Positions 8,463 through 13,905 of a stretch of DNA of 14,202 nt are shown piece after piece. Where the stretch lies: contig JAFXJK010000022.1 in NCBI GenBank assembly GCA_017532355.1, positions 1-14,202 on the forward strand, given 5' to 3'. Numbering within the stretch: position 1 is the stretch's first letter; the number at the start of each line of letters is the position of its first letter. Source of the DNA: Oscillospiraceae bacterium (GTDB lineage Bacteria > Bacillota_A > Clostridia > Oscillospirales > JAAYXM01). A program made the translations under genes and the position numbers. Below the pieces are notes generated by a model that saw nothing but the letters and a program-made list of their open reading frames with translations, searched no databases and was not told the DNA's origin.

Positions 8463-10476
8463 AAATCCGGAAATAAAGCTCGCGGAAACTGCCGGTTTTT
8501 GCTTTGGTGTGCGTCGAGCGGTTGATATAGCCGAAAAGCTTGGGCGTGACGGAGTGTCGGCTTGCACGCTCGGTCCGATTATCCATAACACGCACGTCGT
8601 CGATTATCTTACGGAGCTTGGTGTTCCGAGTGTCAGTTCTGTGTCTGAAGTTCCCGAGGATGCTCTTGCTGTCATCCGTTCTCACGGAGTTCCTTCAACT
8701 GTCTATAGGGAGCTTGAGAAAAAGGGAATAGAATATGTGGATGCAACCTGCCCCTATGTCAGACGAATCCATAACATAGTCAAGGAGAATTCGGAGGCAG
8801 GGCGAGAGATAATCATAGTAGGAAAAAGAGAGCATCCGGAGGTTTTGGGCATTGCAGGACAGTGCAAAGGAGCAGAAATTGTCGGTAGCGACGAAGAACT
8901 TGAAGAACTGCTAAAAAACCGCAAAGACCTTGAAATTAAGCCAATTTGCGTGGTTGCCCAGACTACGGTCGGAAGAAAAAATTGGGAAAAAACCGTAAAA
9001 AAAATAAAAAAAGTGTGTACAAATTGCGAAATATTTGATACAATATGTCTCGCAACCAGTAAACGTCAGGCCGAGGCTGCTTCGCTCGCGGCGGAGGCGG
9101 ACGTTATGGTAGTGATCGGGGACAGGACAAGTTCAAATACCAACGAGCTTGTCGAGATATGCAGGCAGAATTGCGCGAAAGTCTTCCGCGTTGAGGAAGC
9201 GTCCGAGATTTCTTCGGATGATATCTCAGATGCGGAAGTGGTAGGCATAACTGCGGGCGCATCTACACCCGATTGGATAATTAAGGAGGTAAAAGGCAAG
9301 ATGAGCGAAGAAATCAAGAACATTGAAGTAGAATCTTTTGAGGAGATGCTTCTCAGTTCACTCAAAACTTTTAATAATGGAGATAAGGTTGTCGGCGTGA
9401 TAACTGCGGTTACACCGTCTGACATTCAGGTTGACCTTGGCGCTAAATACGCAGGTTATATACCGTATTCGGAAATCGGCGACAACGCTTCAGATGTCTC
9501 CGAGTTCAAAGTTGGCGATGAAATTGAAGCATGCGTAGTCCGCGTAAACGACGTTGAGGGTATCATCACTCTCTCAAAGCGTCGCCTTGATGCTATCAAG
9601 GGATGGGACGATGTTGAGCTTGCACGTCAGGACAAGACAACAGTTGAGGGTACAGTAGTTGATACAAACTCCGGTGGTGTTATCGTATCAGTAAGCGGCC
9701 TTCGCGTATTCGTTCCGGCATCTCAGACAGGTCTTCCGAGAAACGCTGAGATGACAGATATGCTCAAGAAGAAAGTGCAGCTCAAGATTAAGGAAGTTAA
9801 CCGTCCGCGCCGTCGCATAGTCGGTTCAATCAAGGAGGTTTCCTTCGAGGCTCGCCGTGAGGCAATGGAGCGCATCTGGAGCGACATCGAAGTAGGTAAG
9901 GCATATAAGGGCGTTGTACGTTCACTTATGTCATACGGTGCATTCATCGACATCGGTGGTGTTGACGGTATGCTCCACATCTCCGAGATGTCATGGAAGA
10001 GAATCGGCCATCCGTCAGAGATGTTCAAGGAAGGCGATGTTGTCGATGTATTCGTAATCGCTCTTGACGCTGAGAAGAAAAAGATTTCTCTCGGTTACCG
10101 CAAGGCAGAAGATAACCCGTGGACAAAGTTCATGGCAGCATACAATGTAGAAGATGTTGCGAAGGTAAAGATTGTTAAGCTTATGCCGTTTGGTGCATTT
10201 GCAGAAATCGTTCCGGGCGTTGACGGTCTCATTCACATTTCCCAGATTACAAACACTCACATCGCAAAGCCGGGTGATGTTCTCAAGGAAGGCGACGAGG
10301 TTGAGGCAAAGATTATCGCAGTTGACGAAGAGAACAAGAAGGTTTCTCTCTCAATGCGTGCTCTCATCCCGGGTGAGGAGAATGCAGCTCCTGCAGAGGT
10401 AGAAGAAGCAGCTGCTGACGAGGTTGTTGCTACAGCAGGCGAGGAGAACGATATCGTTCCTGAAGACGCTGAATAA
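8455..10476 (+). CDS. ispH-rpsA: Fused HMBPP reductase (IspH) and ribosomal protein S1
   Basis: One open frame encodes 673 residues. Residues 1 to about 281 are IspH (LytB), the last MEP-pathway enzyme, which converts HMBPP to IPP and DMAPP. Its three [4Fe-4S] cysteines are Cys16, Cys99 and Cys198, and substrate residues are present: His44, His77, His127, Glu129, Thr170, Ser226/Ser227/Asn228 and Ser270. Residues 283-637 form ribosomal protein S1 with four S1 RNA-binding repeats (about 305-376, 395-460, 480-550, 566-636), as in low-GC Gram-positives. The end (640-673) is an acidic Ala/Glu-rich tail. The fusion is known in clostridia. ATG 8455 overlaps plsC by 8 bases. A perfect ribosome binding site and ATG sit exactly at the junction (separate entry), so free S1 is probably also made. 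No frameshift or stop interrupts the frame. Confidence 0.95.
   Translation: MNRNPEIKLAETAGFCFGVRRAVDIAEKLGRDGVSACTLGPIIHNTHVVDYLTELGVPSVSSVSEVPEDALAVIRSHGVPSTVYRELEKKGIEYVDATCPYVRRIHNIVKENSEAGREIIIVGKREHPEVLGIAGQCKGAEIVGSDEELEELLKNRKDLEIKPICVVAQTTVGRKNWEKTVKKIKKVCTNCEIFDTICLATSKRQAEAASLAAEADVMVVIGDRTSSNTNELVEICRQNCAKVFRVEEASEISSDDISDAEVVGITAGASTPDWIIKEVKGKMSEEIKNIEVESFEEMLLSSLKTFNNGDKVVGVITAVTPSDIQVDLGAKYAGYIPYSEIGDNASDVSEFKVGDEIEACVVRVNDVEGIITLSKRRLDAIKGWDDVELARQDKTTVEGTVVDTNSGGVIVSVSGLRVFVPASQTGLPRNAEMTDMLKKKVQLKIKEVNRPRRRIVGSIKEVSFEARREAMERIWSDIEVGKAYKGVVRSLMSYGAFIDIGGVDGMLHISEMSWKRIGHPSEMFKEGDVVDVFVIALDAEKKKISLGYRKAEDNPWTKFMAAYNVEDVAKVKIVKLMPFGAFAEIVPGVDGLIHISQITNTHIAKPGDVLKEGDEVEAKIIAVDEENKKVSLSMRALIPGEENAAPAEVEEAAADEVVATAGEENDIVPEDAE
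9016..9044 (+). promoter_or_regulatory. Candidate internal promoter within ispH part
   Basis: TGTACA (9016-9021) is followed after 17 bases by TACAAT (9039-9044). A TG one base before the -10 (9036-9037) makes it an extended -10 site. Matches are 4/6 and 5/6 to the sigma-A consensus. A start near 9051 would give an S1-only mRNA with a leader of about 250 bases before ATG 9301. The region is locally A-rich, so a chance match is possible. Confidence 0.35.
9283..9303 (+). promoter_or_regulatory. Internal ribosome binding site and ATG for stand-alone S1
   Basis: AAGGAGGT (9283-9290), a full anti-16S match, lies inside the ispH-rpsA frame, 10 bases before an in-frame ATG at 9301. That ATG is codon 283 of the fusion, exactly where the S1 homology begins (MSEEIKN). 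Initiation here would give a 391-residue S1 without IspH. The site is as strong as those of rplK and rplA in this window, and stronger than any visible for the fusion's own start. Confidence 0.7.
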
Positions 10477-10488
10477 TTAACTGAAAAT

Positions 10489-10533
10489 AAAGAGCGCATC
10501 CTTTGAATGGGATGTGCTCTTTGCTTCGTTTTT
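10489..10533 (+). terminator. Intrinsic terminator after ispH-rpsA
   Basis: A 13-bp stem pairs 10489-10501 (AAAGAGCGCATCC) with 10510-10522 (GGATGTGCTCTTT). It contains one G-U pair and an 8-base loop, and is followed by a T-rich stretch ending in TTTTT at 10529-10533. It starts 12 bases after the stop and should end the long 3065-10476 unit just before the ribosomal-protein promoter. Confidence 0.88.
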
Positions 10534-10572
10534 GGCGTATTGGAAAAATTTTTAAAAATCGCAAAAAAAGGC

Positions 10573-10602
10573 TTGACCTGATAGGTGGAAATATGTTATA
10601 AT
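10573..10602 (+). promoter_or_regulatory. Sigma-A promoter for rpmG-secE-nusG-rplK-rplA
   Basis: TTGACC (10573-10578) is separated by 18 bases from a perfect TATAAT (10597-10602). TG at 10594-10595 adds an extended -10 element, and an A-rich stretch lies upstream (10553-10570). The predicted start is near 10609, giving a leader of about 130 bases before rpmG. It follows the ispH-rpsA terminator directly, so it marks a new transcription unit. Confidence 0.88.
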
Positions 10603-10608
10603 CTGTAT

Positions 10609-10739
10609 TACCTGTGAAAGGTTTATTTTTTGTGCTCTTTTTTAGGGTGTAAAAATTTGAACCTACGTGGGAGAAATAAAGTTTCCGCGAAGCCGCAAGG
10701 CTGTCAGGGAGGCAAAAAATTCTTTGGAGGCCGAAAAAT
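10609..10739 (+). promoter_or_regulatory. Structured 5' leader of rpmG, function unknown
   Basis: This untranslated leader of about 130 bases holds two T-rich runs (10624-10630 and 10638-10643). It also holds the motif ACGTGGGAG (10665-10673), which recurs before rplK and rplA. GTGGGAG (10667-10673) can pair weakly with TTTCCGC (10682-10688), with several G-U pairs. A small hairpin AGCC-GCAA-GGCT follows at 10691-10702. There are two purine-rich sites, GGGAGG (10707-10712) and GGAGG (10726-10730). Only the second is well placed for rpmG. No leader peptide is evident. Confidence 0.4.
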
Positions 10740-10889
10740 ATGAGAACAAAAATCACACTCGTTTGCACAGAATGCAAGCGCAGAAACTACGACACAATGA
10801 AAGAAAAGAAAAACACGCCGGACAGACTCGAGCTTAACAAGCATTGCCCGTTCTGCCGCAAGCATACTCTTCACAGAGAATCCAAGTAA
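10740..10889 (+). CDS. rpmG: 50S ribosomal protein L33, zinc-binding form
   Basis: L33 is a small 50S protein near the E site. The 49-residue protein begins [12 protein letters not shown] and has two CxxC pairs (Cys9/Cys12 and Cys36/Cys39), marking the zinc-ribbon (C+) form rather than the zinc-independent paralog that is induced under zinc limitation. It ends [13 protein letters not shown] at 10726-10730 precedes ATG 10740 by 9 bases. It is the first gene of the unit leading to secE and nusG, the normal order in Bacillota, although the tRNA-Trp gene often found here is absent. Confidence 0.96.
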   Translation: MRTKITLVCTECKRRNYDTMKEKKNTPDRLELNKHCPFCRKHTLHRESK

Positions 10890-10935
10890 TCAGGTTTTTC
10901 TTTCTACCAATTACTAATGAAAGGGTGTGCTTTAA

Positions 10936-11139
10936 ATGTCGGAAAAGAAAAGACGCAGTGTAGCTGCTTGGTTCCGTGAGATGAAGAGCGAACTCAAGAA
11001 GGTTGTTTGGCCTTCTGCAAGTCAGGTTTATAAGAACACCTGCATAGTTTTGATTGTTTGTGCAATCTTTGCTATCATTACACTTATTATGGACTTCCTC
11101 TTCAACGGCGGAATTAACTTGCTCATTAACCTTAAGTAG
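10936..11139 (+). CDS. secE: Preprotein translocase subunit SecE
   Basis: SecE is the small essential clamp of the SecYEG protein-export channel. The 67-residue protein is the short single-span form of Gram-positives. A charged amphipathic N-terminal helix contains WFREMKSELKKVVWPS (the conserved ExKKVxWP signature), followed by one transmembrane segment at about residues 35-58. AAGGGTG (10921-10927) lies about 8 bases before ATG 10936. nusG begins 13 bases after its stop. Confidence 0.95.
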   Translation: MSEKKRRSVAAWFREMKSELKKVVWPSASQVYKNTCIVLIVCAIFAIITLIMDFLFNGGINLLINLK

Positions 11140-11152
11140 GAGGAGTCAGTTA

Positions 11153-11680
11153 ATGGCTGCAAATGCTAAATGGTATGTTATCCACACATACTCCGGCTAT
11201 GAAAATAAAGTAGCCGCAACAATTGAAAAAACAGTCGAGAACAGAAAGCTTCATGACCTTATCTGCGCAGTAAATGTTCCTGTTGAAACCGTTGTTGAAG
11301 TCAAGGACGGCAAGAAGAAGGAAACAGAGCGCAAGATTTTCCCGGGCTATGTGCTTGTGAAGATGGTTATGACAGATGAGAGCTGGCACGTTGTTCGAAA
11401 CACTCGCGGCGTTACGGGTTTCGTAGGTCCTGCGAGCAAGCCGGTTCCGTTGAGCGACGAAGAGGTTGAAAGCCTCGGAGTAGAGAAGAGAGAGCTTGTT
11501 ATTGAGTATAAAGTCGGTGACAATGTCAAGATCATTGACGGTGCTCTTGAAGACTTTGTCGGTGTTGTTGACGAAATCGAGCTTGATAAGAATAAGGTTC
11601 GCGTTATCGTCTCAATGTTTGGCAGAGAAACCCCGGTCGAGCTCGAACCCGACCAGATTGAACTTGTAACAGAAGAATAA
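11153..11680 (+). CDS. nusG: Transcription termination/antitermination factor NusG
   Basis: NusG binds RNA polymerase and couples transcription with translation and Rho or pausing. The 175-residue protein has the N-terminal NGN domain (KWYVIHTYSGYENKV at 6-20, then ERKIFPGYVLVKM and the TRGVTGFVG stretch) and a C-terminal KOW domain (from about residue 120, including VKIIDGALEDFVGVVDEI). The length is typical. ATG 11153 is chosen because GGAGGAG (11139-11145) ends 7 bases upstream. A far-upstream in-frame ATG at 11054 lies inside secE and was rejected. The 161-base gap before rplK holds a structured leader. Confidence 0.97.
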   Translation: MAANAKWYVIHTYSGYENKVAATIEKTVENRKLHDLICAVNVPVETVVEVKDGKKKETERKIFPGYVLVKMVMTDESWHVVRNTRGVTGFVGPASKPVPLSDEEVESLGVEKRELVIEYKVGDNVKIIDGALEDFVGVVDEIELDKNKVRVIVSMFGRETPVELEPDQIELVTEE

Positions 11681-11722
11681 GTTCACAAACCTTTGTATGC
11701 AGGCGCAATGCGCTTTAGCATA

Positions 11723-11833
11723 GTCGGTCAGAAAATGTCCGACGTGGGAGGTGTCCTCGCAAAAGTGCGGAAGAGGCTTCTTAATTCCGCCGCGCAGTTG
11801 ATGCCGCCATTTACCACATTTTATTAAGGAGGT
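11723..11833 (+). promoter_or_regulatory. Probable L1-binding operator in the rplK leader
   Basis: A hairpin GTCGG/CCGAC (11723-11727 with 11739-11743) immediately precedes GTGGGAGG (11744-11751). ATTTACCAC ends at 11817, so GTGG (11744-11747) can pair with CCAC (11814-11817), enclosing a GA/ATTTA internal loop and a second short helix GGTG/CGCC. An arm GCGGAA/TTCCGC lies in between. The strand pattern GTGGGAGG...ACCAC is that of the L1 site of 23S rRNA (helices 76-78). The ribosome binding site of rplK (11826-11833) lies 8 bases beyond. L1 repression of rplK is known in other bacteria. The assignment here rests on pattern matching by eye. Confidence 0.6.
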
Positions 11834-11841
11834 GCGATATC

Positions 11842-12267
11842 ATGGCACAGAAAGTAGTAGGATTTATTAAGCTTCAGATTCCGGCAGGTAAGGCAACTCC
11901 GGCGCCCCCTGTAGGTCCGGCTCTTGGTCAGCACGGTGTTAATATCGTCCAGTTTACCAAAGAGTTCAATGAGCGCACAAAGAACGACATCGGTCTCGTT
12001 ATTCCGGTAGTTATCACGGTTTATGCTGACCGTTCTTTCTCGTTCATCACAAAGACTCCGCCGGCATCTGTTCTTATTAAGAAAGCTTGCAAGATTGAAA
12101 GCGGTTCAGGTGTTCCGAACAAGACTAAGGTTGCAAAGATCAGCAAGGAAGACCTTAAGAAGATTGCTGAAATCAAGGCTCCGGATCTTAACGCAGCTAC
12201 AGTTGAAACAGCAATGAGCATGATTGCAGGCACATGCAGAAGCATGGGCGTTACGGTTGAGGAGTAA
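11842..12267 (+). CDS. rplK: 50S ribosomal protein L11
   Basis: L11 forms the GTPase-associated centre of the 50S subunit with 23S rRNA and is needed for the stringent response and for thiopeptide sensitivity. The 141 residues show the typical N-terminal [22 protein letters not shown] region with the proline-rich thiostrepton-contact helix, and the C-terminal rRNA-binding domain ending [13 protein letters not shown]. Length and sequence are wholly normal. AAGGAGGT at 11826-11833 precedes ATG 11842 by 8 bases. The 5' leader carries a probable L1 operator. rplA follows after 91 bases, too far for tight translational coupling. Confidence 0.98.
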   Translation: MAQKVVGFIKLQIPAGKATPAPPVGPALGQHGVNIVQFTKEFNERTKNDIGLVIPVVITVYADRSFSFITKTPPASVLIKKACKIESGSGVPNKTKVAKISKEDLKKIAEIKAPDLNAATVETAMSMIAGTCRSMGVTVEE

Positions 12268-12305
12268 TTCAAAACCGAATTTCGGCAAATAGCCGATTTA
12301 CTTAC

Positions 12306-12343
12306 GTGGGAGGGCTTTGAAAGAAAAGTCCGAAAACTACCAC
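12306..12343 (+). promoter_or_regulatory. Probable L1-binding operator overlapping the rplA initiation region
   Basis: GTGG (12306-12309) pairs with CCAC (12340-12343). Inside, GGGCTTT (12312-12318 region) pairs with AAAGTCC (12325-12331 region), leaving an asymmetric internal loop of GA on one side and GAAAACTA on the other. This closely follows the L1 site of 23S rRNA, where GTGGGAGGCTTTGAAG faces TTGAAATACCAC. The site ends directly at AAGGAGGT (12344-12351), the rplA ribosome binding site, so bound L1 would block initiation of its own gene. Confidence 0.72.
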
Positions 12344-12358
12344 AAGGAGGTTAATACA

Positions 12359-13054
12359 ATGCGTAGAGGAAAAAAATATATCGAAAGCGCAAAGCTTATC
12401 GATCGTGCAATGCAGTACGAGCCTGAAGAAGCATTTGACATCATGGGCAAGTTCGGCAAAGCAAAGTTTGACGAAACAGTTGAGCTTCATGTAAAGCTCG
12501 GCGTTGACTCTCGTCATGCTGACCAGCAGGTTCGTGGTGCGGTAGTTCTTCCGCACGGTACAGGTAAGACTGTCCGCGTTGCAGTATTCGCAAAGGGTGC
12601 TAAGGCAGACGAGGCTGAGGCAGCAGGTGCAGAAGTAGTCGGTGCAGAGGATCTTCTCGCAAGAATCCAGAACGACAACTTCTTCGATTTTGATGTAGTT
12701 GTTGCAACTCCCGATATGATGGGTCTTGTAGGTCGTCTCGGTAAGGTTCTCGGTCCTAAGGGACTCATGCCGAACCCGAAGGCTGGTACAGTTACAATGG
12801 ATGTTGCGAAGGCAATCGCAGACCTTAAGGCAGGTAAGATTGAGTACCGTCTCGATAAGACAAACATCATTCACTGCCCGATTGGTAAGGTTTCTTTCGG
12901 CACAGAGAAGCTTTCTGATAACTTCAACACAATCGTTGGCGCTATCATCAAAGCAAAGCCGGCAGCAGCAAAGGGTACTTACATCCGTTCATGTGTTGTC
13001 ACATCAACAATGGGCCCCGGCATCAGAGTTAACGTTGCTAAATTGCTCGGCTAA
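12359..13054 (+). CDS. rplA: 50S ribosomal protein L1
   Basis: L1 forms the mobile stalk at the E site and helps release deacylated tRNA. It is also the classic autorepressor of L11/L1 synthesis. The 231 residues are the normal length, starting MRRGKKY, with VVLPHGTGK and the family signature [19 protein letters not shown] 12359 has AAGGAGGT 7 bases upstream. A TTG at 12317, 14 codons earlier, lies inside the L1-site hairpin and before that ribosome binding site, so it was rejected. The stop at 13052-13054 is only 7 bases before the -35 of the next promoter, with no clear terminator, so some read-through into the rplJ leader is expected. Confidence 0.98.
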   Translation: MRRGKKYIESAKLIDRAMQYEPEEAFDIMGKFGKAKFDETVELHVKLGVDSRHADQQVRGAVVLPHGTGKTVRVAVFAKGAKADEAEAAGAEVVGAEDLLARIQNDNFFDFDVVVATPDMMGLVGRLGKVLGPKGLMPNPKAGTVTMDVAKAIADLKAGKIEYRLDKTNIIHCPIGKVSFGTEKLSDNFNTIVGAIIKAKPAAAKGTYIRSCVVTSTMGPGIRVNVAKLLG

Positions 13055-13061
13055 GTTTTTC

Positions 13062-13090
13062 TTGACATTCAGGAAAAAGTTTGGTATAAT
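13062..13090 (+). promoter_or_regulatory. Perfect-consensus sigma-A promoter for rplJ-rplL
   Basis: TTGACA (13062-13067), a 17-base spacer and TATAAT (13085-13090) match the consensus exactly. TG at 13082-13083 adds an extended -10. Transcription should begin near 13097, at the start of the L10 leader. This lets L10 and L7/L12 be made in excess of L11 and L1, as the 4:1 (or higher) stoichiometry of L12 requires. Confidence 0.93.
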
Positions 13091-13097
13091 ATCTATT

Positions 13098-13213
13098 GCG
13101 TCTTAAGACAGTAGGTGGCGTCAAGCCGTAAGTCCTACCGAGGAAGCGAATTATTTAATACAGAATTGTGTTTGTAATTTGTTTACCCATGCGTCTTAAA
13201 CGCATGGGTTTTT
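13098..13213 (+). ncRNA. L10 (rplJ) mRNA leader with attenuator
   Basis: The leader has the compact helix of the Gram-positive ribosomal L10 leader: GTAGG (13111-13115) with CCTAC (13134-13138), an inner GGC-GTCAA-GCC hairpin (13117-13127), and a purine-rich internal loop GTAAGT (13128-13133) on the 3' side, where the L10-L12 complex binds. CGAGG follows. The element ends in a terminator hairpin at 13185-13213. In Bacillus subtilis, L10-L12 binding to this type of leader promotes premature termination, giving autogenous control. I assume the same logic here from sequence pattern alone. Confidence 0.8.
13185..13213 (+). terminator. Attenuator hairpin in the rplJ leader
   Basis: ACCCATGCGT (13185-13194) pairs perfectly with ACGCATGGGT (13200-13209) over 10 bp with a CTTAA loop, and is followed by TTTT to 13213. 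It stands 30 bases before the rplJ ATG, inside the leader, so it must be conditional. It is the expected termination point of L10 autoregulation. Confidence 0.85.
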
Positions 13214-13243
13214 CCATTAATTACAGACGGAGGTGAAATACAC

Positions 13244-13870
13244 ATGCCAAGTGCAAAGGTTTTAGAAGAAAAGAAGCAGTTGGTTGCAGAGCTTGCAGAA
13301 CAGATGAAGGCCGCAAGCAGCGGTGTTCTCGTTGATTACAAGGGTATTAACGTTGAAGACGATACAAAGCTTCGTGCTGATATGCGTAAGAACAACGTTG
13401 ACTACAGAGTTATCAAGAATACACTCATCCGCTTTGCTGCAAAGGAAGCAGGCCTTGAAGGTCTTGATGATGTGCTCAACGGCACAACTGCTCTTGCTAT
13501 CAGCGCTGACGACGTCATCGCTCCGGCGAAGGTTGTTGCTGAATATGCAAAGAAGGATGAAAACATCTACAACATTAAAGCCGGATTTATCGAAGGCAAG
13601 GTTGTAAGTGTTGAGGAGATTATGCAGCTTGCAAATCTCCCGTCAAAGGAGATTCTCCTTGGTCGTCTCGTTGGCGGCTTGCAGGGCCCGATCTTTGGTC
13701 TCGCTCTTGTGCTTAAAGCTATTGCTGACAAGAAGGCTGAAGGCGCTCCTGAAGAGGCAGCAGAGGCTCCGGCTGAGGCTGCTCCTGTAGCTGAAGAAGC
13801 TGCAGCACCGGCTCCTGAGGCTCCCGCAACAGAGGAAGCTCCGGCAGCAGAAGAAACTCCGGCAGAATAA
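13244..13870 (+). CDS. rplJ: 50S ribosomal protein L10 with long acidic Ala/Pro/Glu tail
   Basis: L10 anchors L7/L12 dimers on the ribosomal stalk. Residues 1-164 are a standard L10: MPSAKVLEEKKQ, the rRNA-binding DYKGINVEDDTKLR and VIKNTLIRFAA region, and the C-terminal helix LVGGLQGPIFGLALVLKAIADKK that binds L12 dimers. Residues 165-208 form an extra tail of about 44 residues, almost only Ala, Pro and Glu, so the protein exceeds the usual 165-175. The tail has no stop or frameshift. GGAGGT near 13229-13234 precedes ATG 13244. Expression is governed by the consensus promoter and the attenuator upstream, and rplL follows after 35 bases. Confidence 0.97.
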   Translation: MPSAKVLEEKKQLVAELAEQMKAASSGVLVDYKGINVEDDTKLRADMRKNNVDYRVIKNTLIRFAAKEAGLEGLDDVLNGTTALAISADDVIAPAKVVAEYAKKDENIYNIKAGFIEGKVVSVEEIMQLANLPSKEILLGRLVGGLQGPIFGLALVLKAIADKKAEGAPEEAAEAPAEAAPVAEEAAAPAPEAPATEEAPAAEETPAE

Positions 13871-13905
13871 TTTACAAATAATAAAAATTTTAGGAGGTAA
13901 CTAAA

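Noticed and set aside
8997..9012. A8 and A7 runs in ispH that match A-AAA-AAA slippery heptamers, as a possible programmed frameshift
   Set aside because: A -1 shift meets a stop within about nine codons and removes the third cluster cysteine, and I see no stimulatory structure. The zero frame is fully conserved on both sides. Transcript slippage remains possible but is unsupported.
10609..10632. ACCT-GTGAA-AGGT hairpin followed by a T run in the rpmG leader, as a possible attenuator
   Set aside because: The stem is only 4 bp and begins at the predicted first transcribed base, too weak and too early for a terminator.
10641..10673. A circularly permuted L1 site in the rpmG leader, with TTGAACCTAC preceding GTGGG
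   Set aside because: CCTAC and GTGGG are directly adjacent, so no hairpin loop is possible. The resemblance is not enough to call an L1 site.
10890..10935. Possible tRNA gene between rpmG and secE, as in many bacteria
   Set aside because: The gap is only 46 bases and has no cloverleaf-like sequence.
11054..11152. N-terminal extension of NusG from an upstream ATG inside secE
   Set aside because: It overlaps secE out of frame, does not resemble NusG, and GGAGGAG clearly serves the ATG at 11153.
11701..11722. GCGC-AAT-GCGC repeat followed by TTT after nusG, as a terminator
   Set aside because: The stem is 4 bp with a 3-base loop and only three T residues. It more likely belongs to the structured rplK leader.
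12302..12874. Antisense open frame of 190 codons opposite rplA
   Set aside because: It overlaps a highly conserved ribosomal protein gene and the L1 operator, has a Cys/Thr-rich product with no family resemblance, and shows no initiation signals.
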